Shown: positions 54,194 to 63,998 of the stretch, one piece after another
Layout of the letters: each line of letters begins with the position of its first letter
Position numbering within the stretch: the first letter of the stretch is position 1
Assembly: GCA_028821775.1 (NCBI GenBank)
Contig: JAPKFB010000004.1
Location: 62,001-126,000, forward strand
Direction: 5' to 3'
Length of the DNA: 64,000 nt
Source of the DNA: Roseibacillus sp.
Lineage (GTDB): Bacteria > Verrucomicrobiota > Verrucomicrobiia > Verrucomicrobiales > Akkermansiaceae
Made by a program: the position numbers and the translations under genes
Notes under the pieces: model-generated
The model's input: the letters and a program-made list of their open reading frames with translations, nothing else
Databases searched by the model: none
What the model was told of the DNA's origin: nothing

Positions 54194-55219
54194 CTAGGAC
54201 CCTAGAAAAAGATCCCGCCCCATGGCGAGAGCTGCGATTTTGCGGTCGGCGATCGAGCGCTTGAGCATCCAGAACCCGCAGTCGGGGTGGATGTATTTCA
54301 CGCGGCCTTCTCCGAGCACCTGTTCGGCCGCGTCGATCGAAGAGGCGATTTGATCGGCGGTTTCGACGTGGTTCACCTTGATGTCGACCACTCCGAGACC
54401 GATTCCGATTTTCTGATCGAGGTCCTTGATCGCTTCGAGGTCGTCGGCGGGACGGTGAGCGAGTTCCAGGACGAGGTGGTCCGCGTGGAGCGCATTTAGG
54501 AATTCGAGGAGAGGCTTCCATTTGCCCGCCTGAATGGTTTGCCCTCCGTAGTTTCCAAAGCAGAAGTGAACTGCGGTAGGGCCCTCAAAGGCATCGAGGA
54601 CCTTGTTGATCGCTTGGGCCGCAAGGGGCCCGTCTTCGGGGTTGCCCGGGATGTTGGCTTCGTCGACCTGGAGACAGGAACAAGGGCAGCCCGCAACCTG
54701 CGCGGCGAGCACATCCGCGATGGCGAGAGTGAGCGCGCTGAAATCGTGGTAGTGAGAGTCGAGCAGGGTGCGGGCCAGCATGTAGGGGCTCGTGACCGTG
54801 AACTTGAACGGCCCGCCTGCGATCTGTGCGGCCCGTCGGCAGTCTTCGATCAGATTCAAACCGCCACCATGGAGGGCATCACGCACCACCGCTGCCGGCT
54901 TGGCGCGAAATCCCATGCTGTGATTGGCGCGAAAGGCCTCCGCCTCGGAGCGCCCGATTGAAGTGTCACATCCGCCCATGGGGCCCACGAAGTGTTCGAT
55001 CATCCCGTTGGTGTCCGGGTGATTGATGTCAAAGCGGTAGAGTTCACCGTCGGTGGGGAGATCGATTCCGGCTTGGCGCTGGGTATTGAAGATCACGCGG
55101 GTGGCATCGACCACCGCCTGCTCGGAAGGCAGGGCGGAGAGCCAGTCAGGAACAGGATAGGAACCGACCGTGGTGGTGAGAATGCGTGGCTGGGTGGGGA
55201 TTGGGGTGATGGTGTTCAT
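54194..55219 (-). CDS. Methionine synthase II (cobalamin-independent) family protein
   Basis: A 341-residue protein corresponding to the C-terminal, zinc-binding half of MetE. The start RILTTTVGSYPVPDWL is typical of stand-alone members. Zinc ligands are visible: His and Cys in TAVHFCFGNYGG, Glu in LVLELAHRPADD and the final Cys in VKYIHPDCGFWML. Short MetE-like proteins transfer methyl groups in methionine or related metabolism; some take methylcobalamin or other donors, others act as C-S lyases, so the reaction here is uncertain. It sits between the sulfatase and the symporter, all on the minus strand. Confidence 0.85.
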   Translation of the reverse strand: MNTITPIPTQPRILTTTVGSYPVPDWLSALPSEQAVVDATRVIFNTQRQAGIDLPTDGELYRFDINHPDTNGMIEHFVGPMGGCDTSIGRSEAEAFRANHSMGFRAKPAAVVRDALHGGGLNLIEDCRRAAQIAGGPFKFTVTSPYMLARTLLDSHYHDFSALTLAIADVLAAQVAGCPCSCLQVDEANIPGNPEDGPLAAQAINKVLDAFEGPTAVHFCFGNYGGQTIQAGKWKPLLEFLNALHADHLVLELAHRPADDLEAIKDLDQKIGIGLGVVDIKVNHVETADQIASSIDAAEQVLGEGRVKYIHPDCGFWMLKRSIADRKIAALAMGRDLFLGS

Positions 55220-55302
55220 GGAAAAGGGAATGGAGTGCGGGATCCGGCTTCATCCGGCGACGAGGGAGTGGCAGGGTGGTGAGGCGACAGGAGTGCGGGA
55301 TC

Positions 55303-56961
55303 CTATGCCGAAGGGCGGAGGTCTCGGGCAAACTCTTCGCGGTGAGCTTGATCAGGTTTGCGGGTGAACTTGCTGACGATGACGAAGGCCAAGGTGTTGG
55401 CGATGATGCCGCACATGCCGACATCGAACAAGGCCTTCAGAGCGGAGGTGCCTTTGAGCAGCGAACCGGATTCCCCGAGGATCATTTTGCCTAGGGGTGG
55501 AAAGAGGCAGACGGTGAGGATTCCGGCCGCCAGTCCAGCAATGGCGCCTGCGCGGCTTCCTTTCCGGAAAAAGAGCAGGTCGACTGTGATCGGGAGCATC
55601 TGGGCCGAAAAGGCCATCGCAAGGCCAAAAAAGGCCGTGATGGTGTTGAGGACTTCAGAGTTTCCGCCGACGATGGCAATACGGGCTGAGATCAGGGTTG
55701 CCATGATGATGACCAGGCGTCCAATCCAGGTGCGCTCTTTCTCGCCGGATTTTGGGCGGAGGGGATGATAGACATCGCGGGTGGTGACAGCGCTGAGGGC
55801 GTGCAGATTGGAATCGGCGGTGGACATGGAAGCCGCCATGACCGCGACCAGGATCAGGGAAACGAGCACTACCCCGATCCCTCCGAACATGACGGGAAAG
55901 TAGTCCTGAATCACATGAATGAGGATCTGATCCGTCTTGTCACCGTTGGGCAGAAGGAGCGTGCCATTGGCCGCTTCGATCGGTTCATAGAGAACGCGCC
56001 CGCCAAGACCCACGAGGAAGACTCCGAAGATGAAACAGGTCGGGAGGATGGTGGAGAAGGCGATGGCAGCTCGTCGCAGGGTGGCGGAATCACGGGCGGC
56101 ATAGAAGCGCATCCACTGGGCCGGTTGAATGATGCTGGCGAGGGAGGCAAAGGCGCAGAAGGTGAGTAGCTTCCAGGCGTTGTGTTTCCCCGGCGCCTCG
56201 GCAACGGTGAGCAGTTCGCCACTGAGCTCCGAAGACACGCGCGAAAAGTAGCCGGATGGTCCCTCGAGGGCATAGAGGACTGCGATGCCGGAGAGCAACA
56301 TCGCGGTGAGAAGGATGATGCCTTGCATGACATCGGTCCACGCGACCGAGCGCATTCCCCCAATGATGACATAGACCATCGTGACGAGGGAGAGCGCGCC
56401 TACTCCGAAGTCCTCCATGCTGATCTGCTGTCCAAACATCGTGAGGTGTTCGACTTCGCGGAAGAGACCATCGGCAAGCAGACCGCCCGCCTTGACCTGC
56501 ATGACGACGTAGGGGATGACGTAGAGCACGCCGGTGAGCGCTACCAGGCTGCGGATCCATGGGGAGTCCCCGTAGTAGTCGGTGATCATGTCGGCGGGAG
56601 TGATGTAGCCGCGCTTGCATCCGATTCTGCGAATGCGATTGCCGAGGAGGTAGATCGCGGCCGCCGCCACCGGGAGATTCAGGGCGTAGAGCATGGGCGC
56701 GATTCCACCCTCATACACCCACCCGGGGAAGGTGAGGATCGCGAAGCCTGAAAAGTAGGTCGCCATGATGGTGAGCGAAGTGACGAGCACGCCCTGTCCC
56801 CGTCCTGCGAGGTAGTAGTCGGTTTCGGCGTGGGCGGCCCGGCGGCTCTTGAGGAGGCTGATGATTCCGAGGGCGAGGAGGCCGACGAGATAAAAGGCGA
56901 GAATGAGATAAGGCCAGATGCCCAGGGAGGGTGCCTTGGATTGAGCGAGAAGGGAGATCAT
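55303..56961 (-). CDS. Sodium:solute symporter (SSS family)
   Basis: A 552-residue transporter from the ATG at 56961 (MISLLAQSKAPSLGIWPYLI). Thirteen or so hydrophobic segments can be counted. SSS features are YYLAGRGQGVLVTSLTIMAT YFSG (first broken helix), GNRIRRIGCKRGYITPADMI, GGMRSVAWTDVMQGIILLTA and MAASMSTADSNLHALSAVTT RD, the signature near the sodium site. It is preceded by a small two-TM protein gene with a 4-bp gap, a pairing also known for pantothenate-type (PanF/YhdT) symporters. The solute is unknown; neighbours point to a sugar acid or organic acid. Confidence 0.92.
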   Translation of the reverse strand: MISLLAQSKAPSLGIWPYLILAFYLVGLLALGIISLLKSRRAAHAETDYYLAGRGQGVLVTSLTIMATYFSGFAILTFPGWVYEGGIAPMLYALNLPVAAAAIYLLGNRIRRIGCKRGYITPADMITDYYGDSPWIRSLVALTGVLYVIPYVVMQVKAGGLLADGLFREVEHLTMFGQQISMEDFGVGALSLVTMVYVIIGGMRSVAWTDVMQGIILLTAMLLSGIAVLYALEGPSGYFSRVSSELSGELLTVAEAPGKHNAWKLLTFCAFASLASIIQPAQWMRFYAARDSATLRRAAIAFSTILPTCFIFGVFLVGLGGRVLYEPIEAANGTLLLPNGDKTDQILIHVIQDYFPVMFGGIGVVLVSLILVAVMAASMSTADSNLHALSAVTTRDVYHPLRPKSGEKERTWIGRLVIIMATLISARIAIVGGNSEVLNTITAFFGLAMAFSAQMLPITVDLLFFRKGSRAGAIAGLAAGILTVCLFPPLGKMILGESGSLLKGTSALKALFDVGMCGIIANTLAFVIVSKFTRKPDQAHREEFARDLRPSA

Positions 56962-56965
56962 GGGC

Positions 56966-57175
56966 TTAGTCAGAATCCTTCCACACGGTGAAGGCCGCGG
57001 TGATGATGCAGCCCGCCATGACCAGAAACCACAGCACAACCCAGAGATAGAGTGCGGGGATGCCGAACCAGATGTTCGGCTCCTCCACAGTGCCGTCGAT
57101 CAAGGTGGCCCCAGGGCCGGGGCCGAGAACCAACGCGAGAAGGAAGATGGCGGAGAGAATTGATCCCTTGGTCAC
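56966..57175 (-). CDS. Small membrane protein accompanying the symporter
   Basis: A 69-residue protein with two hydrophobic stretches (SILSAIFLLALVLGPGPGAT and ALYLWVVLWFLVMAGCIITA) and a polar tail KDSD. It lies just upstream of the SSS gene with a 4-bp gap, so the two must be translated together. Small two-helix partners are frequent upstream of SSS symporters (YhdT/DUF997- or DUF3311-like). FGIPALYLWVVLWFLV resembles that group. Probably a subunit or stabiliser. Confidence 0.85.
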   Translation of the reverse strand: MTKGSILSAIFLLALVLGPGPGATLIDGTVEEPNIWFGIPALYLWVVLWFLVMAGCIITAAFTVWKDSD

Positions 57176-57284
57176 AAGGCGGATATCTCAGCGGAGAAGA
57201 GTGGGGCCTGTCGATGGCAAATTCGTCAAAGGCGACTCGATAGGCGCTTGTTTGTCGAGAGCTTCTCCGGTTCAGTGAGCGGCG

Positions 57285-58733
57285 ATGGCGTTCAGGATTG
57301 ATTCCATATCATTTCGTACGCGTTGGATGAAGACGCGCTTTCCGTTCAAGTACGGGATCGCCGCGATGACCGAGTTGCCGCATGTCTTCGTGGAGTTGGG
57401 TGCGCGACGAGGGCAGGAGCCCTGCCGTGGTCTCGCCTCGGAGGGACTTCCGCCCAAGTGGTTCACCAAGAATCCCGAGACCCGCTTCGAGGATGATTTG
57501 CCCGAAATGCTGCAGTGTATTCAACACGCAGCGGATTGTGTAGCCTCCACCACCCACGAATCGGTTTTCGAGGCATGGAAGTTTCTCCATGACGAGCAGG
57601 ACCGTTGGGCGTCGAAGAGCGCAGAGGGCTATCCGCCCCTTCTCGCCCACTTGGGAACGGCCTTGATGGAGCGCGCGATGATTGAGGCCTATTGTCGGGG
57701 AGCGGGGCTGAGCTTTGCCCAGGCGGTGAAGGAGAATGCCCTCGGGATCAATCTCGGAAGCATTCATCCGGAACTGGGGGGAAGTGAGCCGGCCGACTGG
57801 CTGCCCGAACCGGGCGAACGCATTATTGTGCGCCACACCGTAGGCCTGGGTGATCCTCTCCGGGTGGGAGAGATTGCGCCTGAGGAGCGGATTGGAGATG
57901 GGCTCCCTCATGCGCTCTCGGATGCGGTGAAGGCCTATGGACTGACCCACTTCAAGATCAAGGTGTGCGGCAATCTGGATACCGATATTCCCCGGCTCAT
58001 GGATGTGGCGGAAGTGCTGGGCGCAGCATCACCGGGATTCAAGTTCACTCTCGATGGAAATGAGCAGTATCGCGACATCGCGACTTTCCGCGAACATTGG
58101 GAGAGCTATCGCAGGGAGAAAGAGATCGCCGCGATGTTGGACGGCGGGGGTCTGCTCTTCGTGGAGCAGCCCTTGCATCGTGATTTCGCGCTCGAGGAAA
58201 GGGTAGGTGACGAGTTGGCGGCCTGGCCGGAGGCGCCGCCCATGATCATCGATGAGTCAGACGGCGAACTTGACTGCATGCGTCGGGCGCTAGCCCTTGG
58301 CTATTGCGGGACGAGCCACAAGAATTGCAAGGGCGTGATCAAGGGAATTGCGAATCGCTGCCTGATCGAATGGTATCGCCGCAATCGTCCCGAGGATGGT
58401 CCCTGGGTCATGAGCGGGGAGGATCTCGCCAACGTGGGACCGATCGCCTTGCTCAATGACCTCGCCATGATGTCTGTGCTTGGCATCGAAGATGTCGAGC
58501 GCAACGGGCATCACTACTTTGCGGGATTGAGTATGTTCCCCGATGAATTGCAGAAGATGGTTTGCGAGACACATCCCGACCTCTACGCCATGCGATCGCA
58601 AGGCTATGCCTCACTGGTGATCGAGGCCGGCAGGCTTTCGACGAAGAGTCTCGGCACGGCTCCTTTCGGCCACGGGCTCGAGGTTGTCCCGGAGGTGCTT
58701 GAACTCTTGGGCCCGGAGGGGTTGCCGGATTAG
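57285..58733 (+). CDS. Enolase-superfamily protein (mandelate racemase/muconate-type)
   Basis: A 482-residue protein, longer than the usual ~400. The N-terminal capping domain opens MAFRIDSISFRTRWMKTRFP FKYG. The barrel has the KxK motif in THFKIKVCGNLD, the metal ligands Asp (KFTLDGNEQYRD), Glu (LFVEQPLHRD) and a third acidic residue in MIIDESDGELDC, and the C-terminal SHKNCKGVIKGIANRC, all consistent with acid-sugar dehydratases or epimerases. The specific reaction is unknown. It diverges from the symporter operon across a 109-bp region (57176-57284) and may use a substrate imported by it. It is convergent with the oxidoreductase at 58763. Confidence 0.85.
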   Translation: MAFRIDSISFRTRWMKTRFPFKYGIAAMTELPHVFVELGARRGQEPCRGLASEGLPPKWFTKNPETRFEDDLPEMLQCIQHAADCVASTTHESVFEAWKFLHDEQDRWASKSAEGYPPLLAHLGTALMERAMIEAYCRGAGLSFAQAVKENALGINLGSIHPELGGSEPADWLPEPGERIIVRHTVGLGDPLRVGEIAPEERIGDGLPHALSDAVKAYGLTHFKIKVCGNLDTDIPRLMDVAEVLGAASPGFKFTLDGNEQYRDIATFREHWESYRREKEIAAMLDGGGLLFVEQPLHRDFALEERVGDELAAWPEAPPMIIDESDGELDCMRRALALGYCGTSHKNCKGVIKGIANRCLIEWYRRNRPEDGPWVMSGEDLANVGPIALLNDLAMMSVLGIEDVERNGHHYFAGLSMFPDELQKMVCETHPDLYAMRSQGYASLVIEAGRLSTKSLGTAPFGHGLEVVPEVLELLGPEGLPD

Positions 58734-58762
58734 GAGCATCTCGAGGCCAATGTGAAACACCC

Positions 58763-59758
58763 TTAGGGCATTTCCAGGACCAGCTTGCCGAACTGGGGGG
58801 ACTTGGCCATGGACGCAATCACTTCCGCACCCTCAGAGAGAGGGGTCACGGAATCGATCTCCGGCCTGATGGAGTGGAGCTCGATCATCTCCATGAGAGC
58901 CACCAGGTCGTCGGGCGATCCAAAGGTGGAGCCAATGACGTGGATCTGTTTCCAGAAGTGTCGACGGATGTCGTAGTGCTCGGGAGGTCCGGCCGTGCCG
59001 CCATAGTTCACGATGCGTCCGCCCGGTCGCACCAGGCCCAGAAGGTCGTTGAATCCTACTCCGGCCGAGCCGTCGATGACGAGATCGATCGGTCCGTGCT
59101 CCGCAAGAGCGCCAGTCCAATTCTCCTCCTTGTAGTTTGCTCCCGCGGTGGCGCCAAGAGAGAGGGCGCGCTCCAGCTTTTGGGGCGAAGAGGAAGTGAC
59201 CAGCACCTTGGCTCCTGAAGCGGCGGCCAACTTGAGGATCATGACGGCCACTCCGCCTCCGATACCCGTGATCAAGACGGTCTCTCCGGATTGCAGCCGT
59301 CCTTGCGGAAAGAGCGCGCGATAGGCGGTTAGCCCAGCGATGGGGACCGTCGCCGCTTCGTGGATGGAAAGATCCTCGGGCTTCACCACCAGTTGTTCAG
59401 CGGGGACCACGATCCACTCCGCGAAGGTGCCGTTGTCGGGCATTCCGAGGATCCGAAAGTCCTCGCTCTGTGCCTTGGATGACGGGCCCCATCCGGTTCC
59501 GGGATAAATGATCACTTCGCGCCCAAGCCACGAATCTTCGACTCCCTGGCCCACCTCCTCGACCACTCCGGCGCCGTCCGATCCCAGGATGGAGGGTGCG
59601 TGCATGCCTGGGTAGAGACCTTGGGTGATCCAGTAGTCGCGTCGGTTCAGACCGGCTGCTTTGAGTTTCACCATGACGGTGCCTGGTTTGATCGTTGGAT
59701 CATCCACGTCGATGAAGTCGACGGTGCCGTCGGTGGAGGTGAGAACAATTGCCTTCAC
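58763..59758 (-). CDS. Zinc-type alcohol dehydrogenase / quinone oxidoreductase (MDR family)
   Basis: A 331-residue MDR protein starting MKAIVLTSTDGTVDFIDVDD. Typical features: VMVKLKAAGLNRRDYWITQG LYPGM, SILGSDGAGVVEEVGQGVED, ATVPIAGLTAYRALFPQGRL and the Rossmann loop LITGIGGGVAVMILKLAAAS GAKVLVTSSS. It lacks the four-Cys structural zinc loop of classical ADHs; the region GSDGAG..EEVG is that of quinone oxidoreductases. Reaction likely NAD(P)H-dependent reduction or oxidation of an unknown carbonyl. A gap of 29 bp separates it from the convergent enolase-family gene. Confidence 0.88.
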   Translation of the reverse strand: MKAIVLTSTDGTVDFIDVDDPTIKPGTVMVKLKAAGLNRRDYWITQGLYPGMHAPSILGSDGAGVVEEVGQGVEDSWLGREVIIYPGTGWGPSSKAQSEDFRILGMPDNGTFAEWIVVPAEQLVVKPEDLSIHEAATVPIAGLTAYRALFPQGRLQSGETVLITGIGGGVAVMILKLAAASGAKVLVTSSSPQKLERALSLGATAGANYKEENWTGALAEHGPIDLVIDGSAGVGFNDLLGLVRPGGRIVNYGGTAGPPEHYDIRRHFWKQIHVIGSTFGSPDDLVALMEMIELHSIRPEIDSVTPLSEGAEVIASMAKSPQFGKLVLEMP

Positions 59759-59882
59759 GGTGGGTCAGTGTCCTTGATTGGGTCGGGGTTGCAAGGCCGG
59801 GTTGCCAAGAGGAGGTCGGAAGCGAAGTGGGTCCCGAGCTGATTTTGATTGAGAAGGTGGCGTGTTTTCCGGGGGACGCAAG

Positions 59883-60311
59883 CTACCCCTTCCTCGGCAG
59901 GCGCTCGAAGGAGACGCAGTATTCATCGAACCCGACCTCCGACCAAAAAGTGAGGGCCCGCTTGTTGTGAGAGAGGGCCGTGACGACGAGGCGCGAGTCT
60001 GGAGAAAAGACCTCGTCGAAGAGAAGGCGCACGGCCTTGCGGCCGTGTCCCTGGCGCCGCTGGCCTCGGACCACAAAAAACTGCCGCAGGTAGAGGTCGG
60101 ACTTTTCGAAGGGATGGTACAAGGCGTAAGCGACCACCTGATCCTCCTCTTCAAAGAGAATTGCCTTGTAGGTAGCCGAGAGGAATCCACGCATGCGTTC
60201 AACGAGAGCAGGGATGCCCATCGTGCTTCGATGATTCTCATCGGCGATGAGTTGATGGTTGAGCGCGCCGAGGAGCGGGCAGTCAGCCTCGGTAGCTTTT
60301 CGCCAAGTCAT
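59883..60311 (-). CDS. GNAT-family N-acetyltransferase
   Basis: A 142-residue protein: MTWRKATEADCPLLGALNHQ at the start and the acetyl-CoA P-loop RGQRRQGHGRKAVRLLFDEV (Q/RxxGxG). The strand LYLRQFFVVRGQRR precedes it and LSHNKRALTFWSEVGFDEYC, the common ending, follows. It acetylates an amino group on an unknown acceptor. It is separated from the preceding oxidoreductase gene by 124 bp. The region 60312-60581 downstream of the CotH gene shows no gene. Confidence 0.87.
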   Translation of the reverse strand: MTWRKATEADCPLLGALNHQLIADENHRSTMGIPALVERMRGFLSATYKAILFEEEDQVVAYALYHPFEKSDLYLRQFFVVRGQRRQGHGRKAVRLLFDEVFSPDSRLVVTALSHNKRALTFWSEVGFDEYCVSFERLPRKG

Positions 60312-60581
60312 TGCGGAGTCTAATCAGAAGGGCCGCTACGTGTCATTGCCTAGTTCGAGACGGGGACGGGAAATCAGGCGTTCAGGACGAAGATTCCCCC
60401 TGGTGGCGCGCCACAATTATCCAATCAGGGAGCGGAGTTGTCCCCGGATCCTTGTCGTCAGGTCATCTCCACTGAGGGCGTACGGAACGGATGGAGCAGA
60501 GTGCCGGTCGGCTCATTCTCTTCACTGGCGGTGAAACCGGGGCCGCCTGGAGTGAAAGGCTCTGCTCGTGAGAGGTCAAGG

Positions 60582-63500
60582 TCAGTGCGTGATCGCAATC
60601 CGCATGAACTGGCGTCCGTTGGGACTCGTGGGCACGCTCGCCTTGCGGACCTCGATGAAGTTCTGCGTCGAGACGAGGACATCGGGAACCGGATTCCAAG
60701 TGATCAAATCAGTGGAAACCTGCACTTGGTAAGTGATTCCGGAGAGCAGGTTGTTCCGGTTGTAACTGATGCTGAGGCTGCCGCCTTCCACCACTACCCC
60801 AGGCAGCAGGTTGGCGTCGAAGACGAGGGGGTCGAGGCCGAGCGCAAACTCGATCAGGTTGGGAATGCCGTCGATGTCGAAGTCTTCAAGCTCCCCACTT
60901 CCGGGAGGCATTCCGGGGCCGAAAGTCAGATCGCGATAGCTGGCGTAGTCGAAGCGTTTCACTCCCGGAGTGGGACCGGTGGCATTCCAACTGGCTGAGA
61001 AGTTGCCGAAGAGATCGAGTCCGGTGCGATTCAGTGATTCGCCGTTTCCGTCGGCGTCCTCGGGCCACGGGGTAGTGTTGAAGTAGATGACCTCGTCCTC
61101 GGTGACTTGCGGGAAGTTGGTTGGGTCGCCGGGAGAAGGAACATCGGGTCGCTGCAGGCGGACCGTGCCGGTGTCGTTGTTAAGCGGGCCGTCAGTCCAT
61201 GGTCCCATCAGCGGGATGGAGGCGTCGATGCCGTAGGTCGCGCGGAAGGCACTGGTGGCGTTGGCTTCCACCACCGGATCGAAGCCGACCACCACCAGGA
61301 TGTCGCCCGGAGCGAGCTCGTGCGCGGCGGTGAATTCAAAATCGACGCCGCCGCGCAGCGTCCAATTCACGAGGTTCTCGGTGACCGACCCGGTGTTGCA
61401 GAGTTCCACATATTCGAGGTTGTCTTCGATGGTGGCGTCGGGGTGGTACATGACCTCGGAGATGACCACCGGTCCCACCAGCGGACCGCTGTTCGGGCTC
61501 CCGATCGTGTTTGCGGTCATGGTGACCAGCGTTCCGGTGCCGGCGCCATTGGGCCACCGGCCGAGGGTGTCGCCATTGAAGGCGGCGGCGAATTCAACAC
61601 GGTCGACAAACTTGAGCAACTTGCCGCTGGCGTCGCCTTCGAGCAACCAGACGTCATCACCCTGCGAGGAGAGCGCGAAGGGCTCGCCGCTGGTGTAAGT
61701 TCCCTTGGTGCCGTGATTGTCGAGGAAGGGAACCGGAATGGTGAAGCTGTTGGCGTTGGGGACCGTTACCTCGAAAGTGTCGTTGTAGGCCCCGATTCCG
61801 CCGTATCCCGAAATTGTGATGACGTCTCCCGTCGACAGGCCGTGTGCCGCATCGGAGACCGTGGTGGGAGCGGCTGCAATGGTGCCGGAATAGGAAGAAA
61901 TGGGGAGATTCTGGTTGGCGTTGAAGTCGCTTTCGTCCCAATCCAGGTATTCCCCGGCGGGAATACTGCCGGAGGAAATACGGAACTTCCGGTAGTTGGT
62001 ATTGGCATCGGAGAGGTACCAGTTGGCCACCGGGATCGAGGCCCCGGTGGTGTTGTGAAGTTCGATGCGATCGATGGCAGGGAGGTCGGTGTTGGTGAGG
62101 ATCTCGTTGACCACGATGCGACCGTCGAGGCCGGCTCCGAGAGCACCCGGTGAGCCATTGTATTCGCAACTGGACCGCCAGTTCTCCGAGTTGCCGTAGT
62201 CGCCGGCAGTGTTGATGATTTCAAGCGAGGATCCGATTCCGTTAGCCCTTCCCGGCCAGGTTCCTCCGTCGTCGAAGGTGAAATCCTGGGTGCCGGTGCC
62301 GTTCCAGGTCGCGAAGGCGATGCGTTCTCCGCCGTTGTCGAGGGTGCCGGTAAACTGTCCCGCCACCGGGAGGCCCGTGCCGTAGCGCACTTCAAATGCT
62401 TCCCGGTCTTTGACCACCACCACGTATCCGCCCGCGGGAAGGTTGGTGACGGGGAAGGTGAAGGTGAGCCCGTTGGTGAATTTCATTCCATCAAGATTGA
62501 CGGCGCTGGCGCTGACATTGCAGATCTCGACGAACTCGAAATCCCCACCGGTGAAGAGGCGGGGAATCGCCAGGTTCGCCCCGGCCTCGGCTTCCACCGC
62601 GTTGGCGCGGACTGCATTGTAATTGATCTCGGTGATGCGCAGATCGGACGCGGTGGCGCGGCGTTCGAGATAGAAGATGGCCTCGCTGAGCGGCGACCAC
62701 GAATCGCCGCCGCCCACCCGGGCCCTCATGCGGACCAGTCCGCTGGCTGGCAAGGACATCTCTCCGGAGAGGAGGATCGCCCCGGGCGCGAGGCTGCCGC
62801 CTTCGAGGCGCGGATCAGTCCCGTCGGTGGTGTAGTAGATCGATCCGGAGGGCGCGGTGGCGGAGAGCGTTCCGCCGCCTGGGATTTCGCCGCCGTGCTG
62901 GTTCCCTCCGTTGACGGTGAAGAGAGGCGCCGTGATGGTCCCGAGGTAGGTGTCGGAGCTGCCTGAAAACGTCCTTGATTGCCAGGCGCTGATCATGCGG
63001 TCGGTGCGGTTGGTTCCTGAAGTCGGGAACCAGGAACCCAGCACGCCGTTGCTCGGGCTCGTGCCCGGTCCGCCCGGAGTTCCGTACACTGCACGAGTCC
63101 AGTTTTCGTTGCGTGCGTAGTTGCCACTGAATCCCCCTCCGCTCCGGTCGTCGCCCCAGCGGGCAGACTCGCACACGATCGCGGTGTCGATCTGGTCGGC
63201 GTAGTTCTGAAAGCGGCCGCGGTTCTCGAGGTTGGTGAGGGCCCCGCCATGGAAGAGGTGCTTGTAGGCGCGATCGGCGAAGCGGACCCGGAATTCGCGA
63301 TGGTCCTCGAGATCATCGAAGATGAGGGCCCCGTCCAGGGCTCCGCTGTTGCTGGGGGCGCTGGTGGTGGTCTGGTTCTCGAGGATTCGCTCGGTGTCCC
63401 AGCAGTAGAAGCGCCAGGGGGCGTTGGCGCTGCCTCCGCCCGCCGCTCGCCAGTTGTCCCCGGATTTCAAATCGGCGTTGCGGCCAAAGTACTCGGTGAT

Positions 63501-63998
63501 GACGAAGTCGATGTAATTGTCGACGTCGAGGACGGTCTGGATCCGGGACCAGGTGCTGCGAGAATTCGTGACGACCGCTTTCATGGCGTTGAAGGAAGCG
63601 GTCTCCTCCGAGGTGAGTCTGCCCGGATTCAGCCCGAGCACTTCGTCGTCCTCGTACCCGTTGTAGGCTGCGTAGTGGTCGTTTTCGAGGCGCTCGTGGA
63701 GGTTGAAGACGCCCCAGTAGATGCCGTTGATGTAGAAGTGCACGAAGTGGCCCTGCCCGCCGTCGGCATTGCCCATGTCGATCATGCAGTCACGGGCCCA
63801 CTGGTCGCGGATCATGGTGGCACGGGCACGCTGGCCGCTGTTGCTGTGGATCCACGAGTTGTTGTACATGGCTCGCAGGTGGATGCTGTCGAAAGTCGTG
63901 ACGGTGGTTCCATCGAAGACCGGGTAGTTGAGCTTCCCGGCCCCGTAGAGGTCGCGGAAGCGCAGGCTGAAGGAGTGCTTGATCGCCTTGCTCGGTGT
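60582..63998 (-). CDS. CotH-kinase / lamin-tail surface protein (5' end outside window)
   Basis: The frame is open to the window edge, so the protein starts beyond 64000; about 1138 residues are visible. The first part (SKAIKHSFSLRFRDLYGAGK LNYPVF, IDMGNADGGQGHFVHFYING IYWGVFNLHERLE) is a CotH spore-coat kinase-like domain. Then comes a chitobiase-type C-terminal domain (TLSATAPSGSIYYTTDGTDP R) and three lamin-tail domains (DLRITEINYNAVR, RIVVNEILTNTDLPAIDRIE L and VVISEVMYHPDATIEDNLEY VELCN). It ends with DFDIDGIPNLIEFALGLDPL, the common tail of large verrucomicrobial secreted proteins. Probably surface-located. Confidence 0.9.
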   Translation of the reverse strand, partial: TPSKAIKHSFSLRFRDLYGAGKLNYPVFDGTTVTTFDSIHLRAMYNNSWIHSNSGQRARATMIRDQWARDCMIDMGNADGGQGHFVHFYINGIYWGVFNLHERLENDHYAAYNGYEDDEVLGLNPGRLTSEETASFNAMKAVVTNSRSTWSRIQTVLDVDNYIDFVITEYFGRNADLKSGDNWRAAGGGSANAPWRFYCWDTERILENQTTTSAPSNSGALDGALIFDDLEDHREFRVRFADRAYKHLFHGGALTNLENRGRFQNYADQIDTAIVCESARWGDDRSGGGFSGNYARNENWTRAVYGTPGGPGTSPSNGVLGSWFPTSGTNRTDRMISAWQSRTFSGSSDTYLGTITAPLFTVNGGNQHGGEIPGGGTLSATAPSGSIYYTTDGTDPRLEGGSLAPGAILLSGEMSLPASGLVRMRARVGGGDSWSPLSEAIFYLERRATASDLRITEINYNAVRANAVEAEAGANLAIPRLFTGGDFEFVEICNVSASAVNLDGMKFTNGLTFTFPVTNLPAGGYVVVVKDREAFEVRYGTGLPVAGQFTGTLDNGGERIAFATWNGTGTQDFTFDDGGTWPGRANGIGSSLEIINTAGDYGNSENWRSSCEYNGSPGALGAGLDGRIVVNEILTNTDLPAIDRIELHNTTGASIPVANWYLSDANTNYRKFRISSGSIPAGEYLDWDESDFNANQNLPISSYSGTIAAAPTTVSDAAHGLSTGDVITISGYGGIGAYNDTFEVTVPNANSFTIPVPFLDNHGTKGTYTSGEPFALSSQGDDVWLLEGDASGKLLKFVDRVEFAAAFNGDTLGRWPNGAGTGTLVTMTANTIGSPNSGPLVGPVVISEVMYHPDATIEDNLEYVELCNTGSVTENLVNWTLRGGVDFEFTAAHELAPGDILVVVGFDPVVEANATSAFRATYGIDASIPLMGPWTDGPLNNDTGTVRLQRPDVPSPGDPTNFPQVTEDEVIYFNTTPWPEDADGNGESLNRTGLDLFGNFSASWNATGPTPGVKRFDYASYRDLTFGPGMPPGSGELEDFDIDGIPNLIEFALGLDPLVFDANLLPGVVVEGGSLSISYNRNNLLSGITYQVQVSTDLITWNPVPDVLVSTQNFIEVRKASVPTSPNGRQFMRIAITH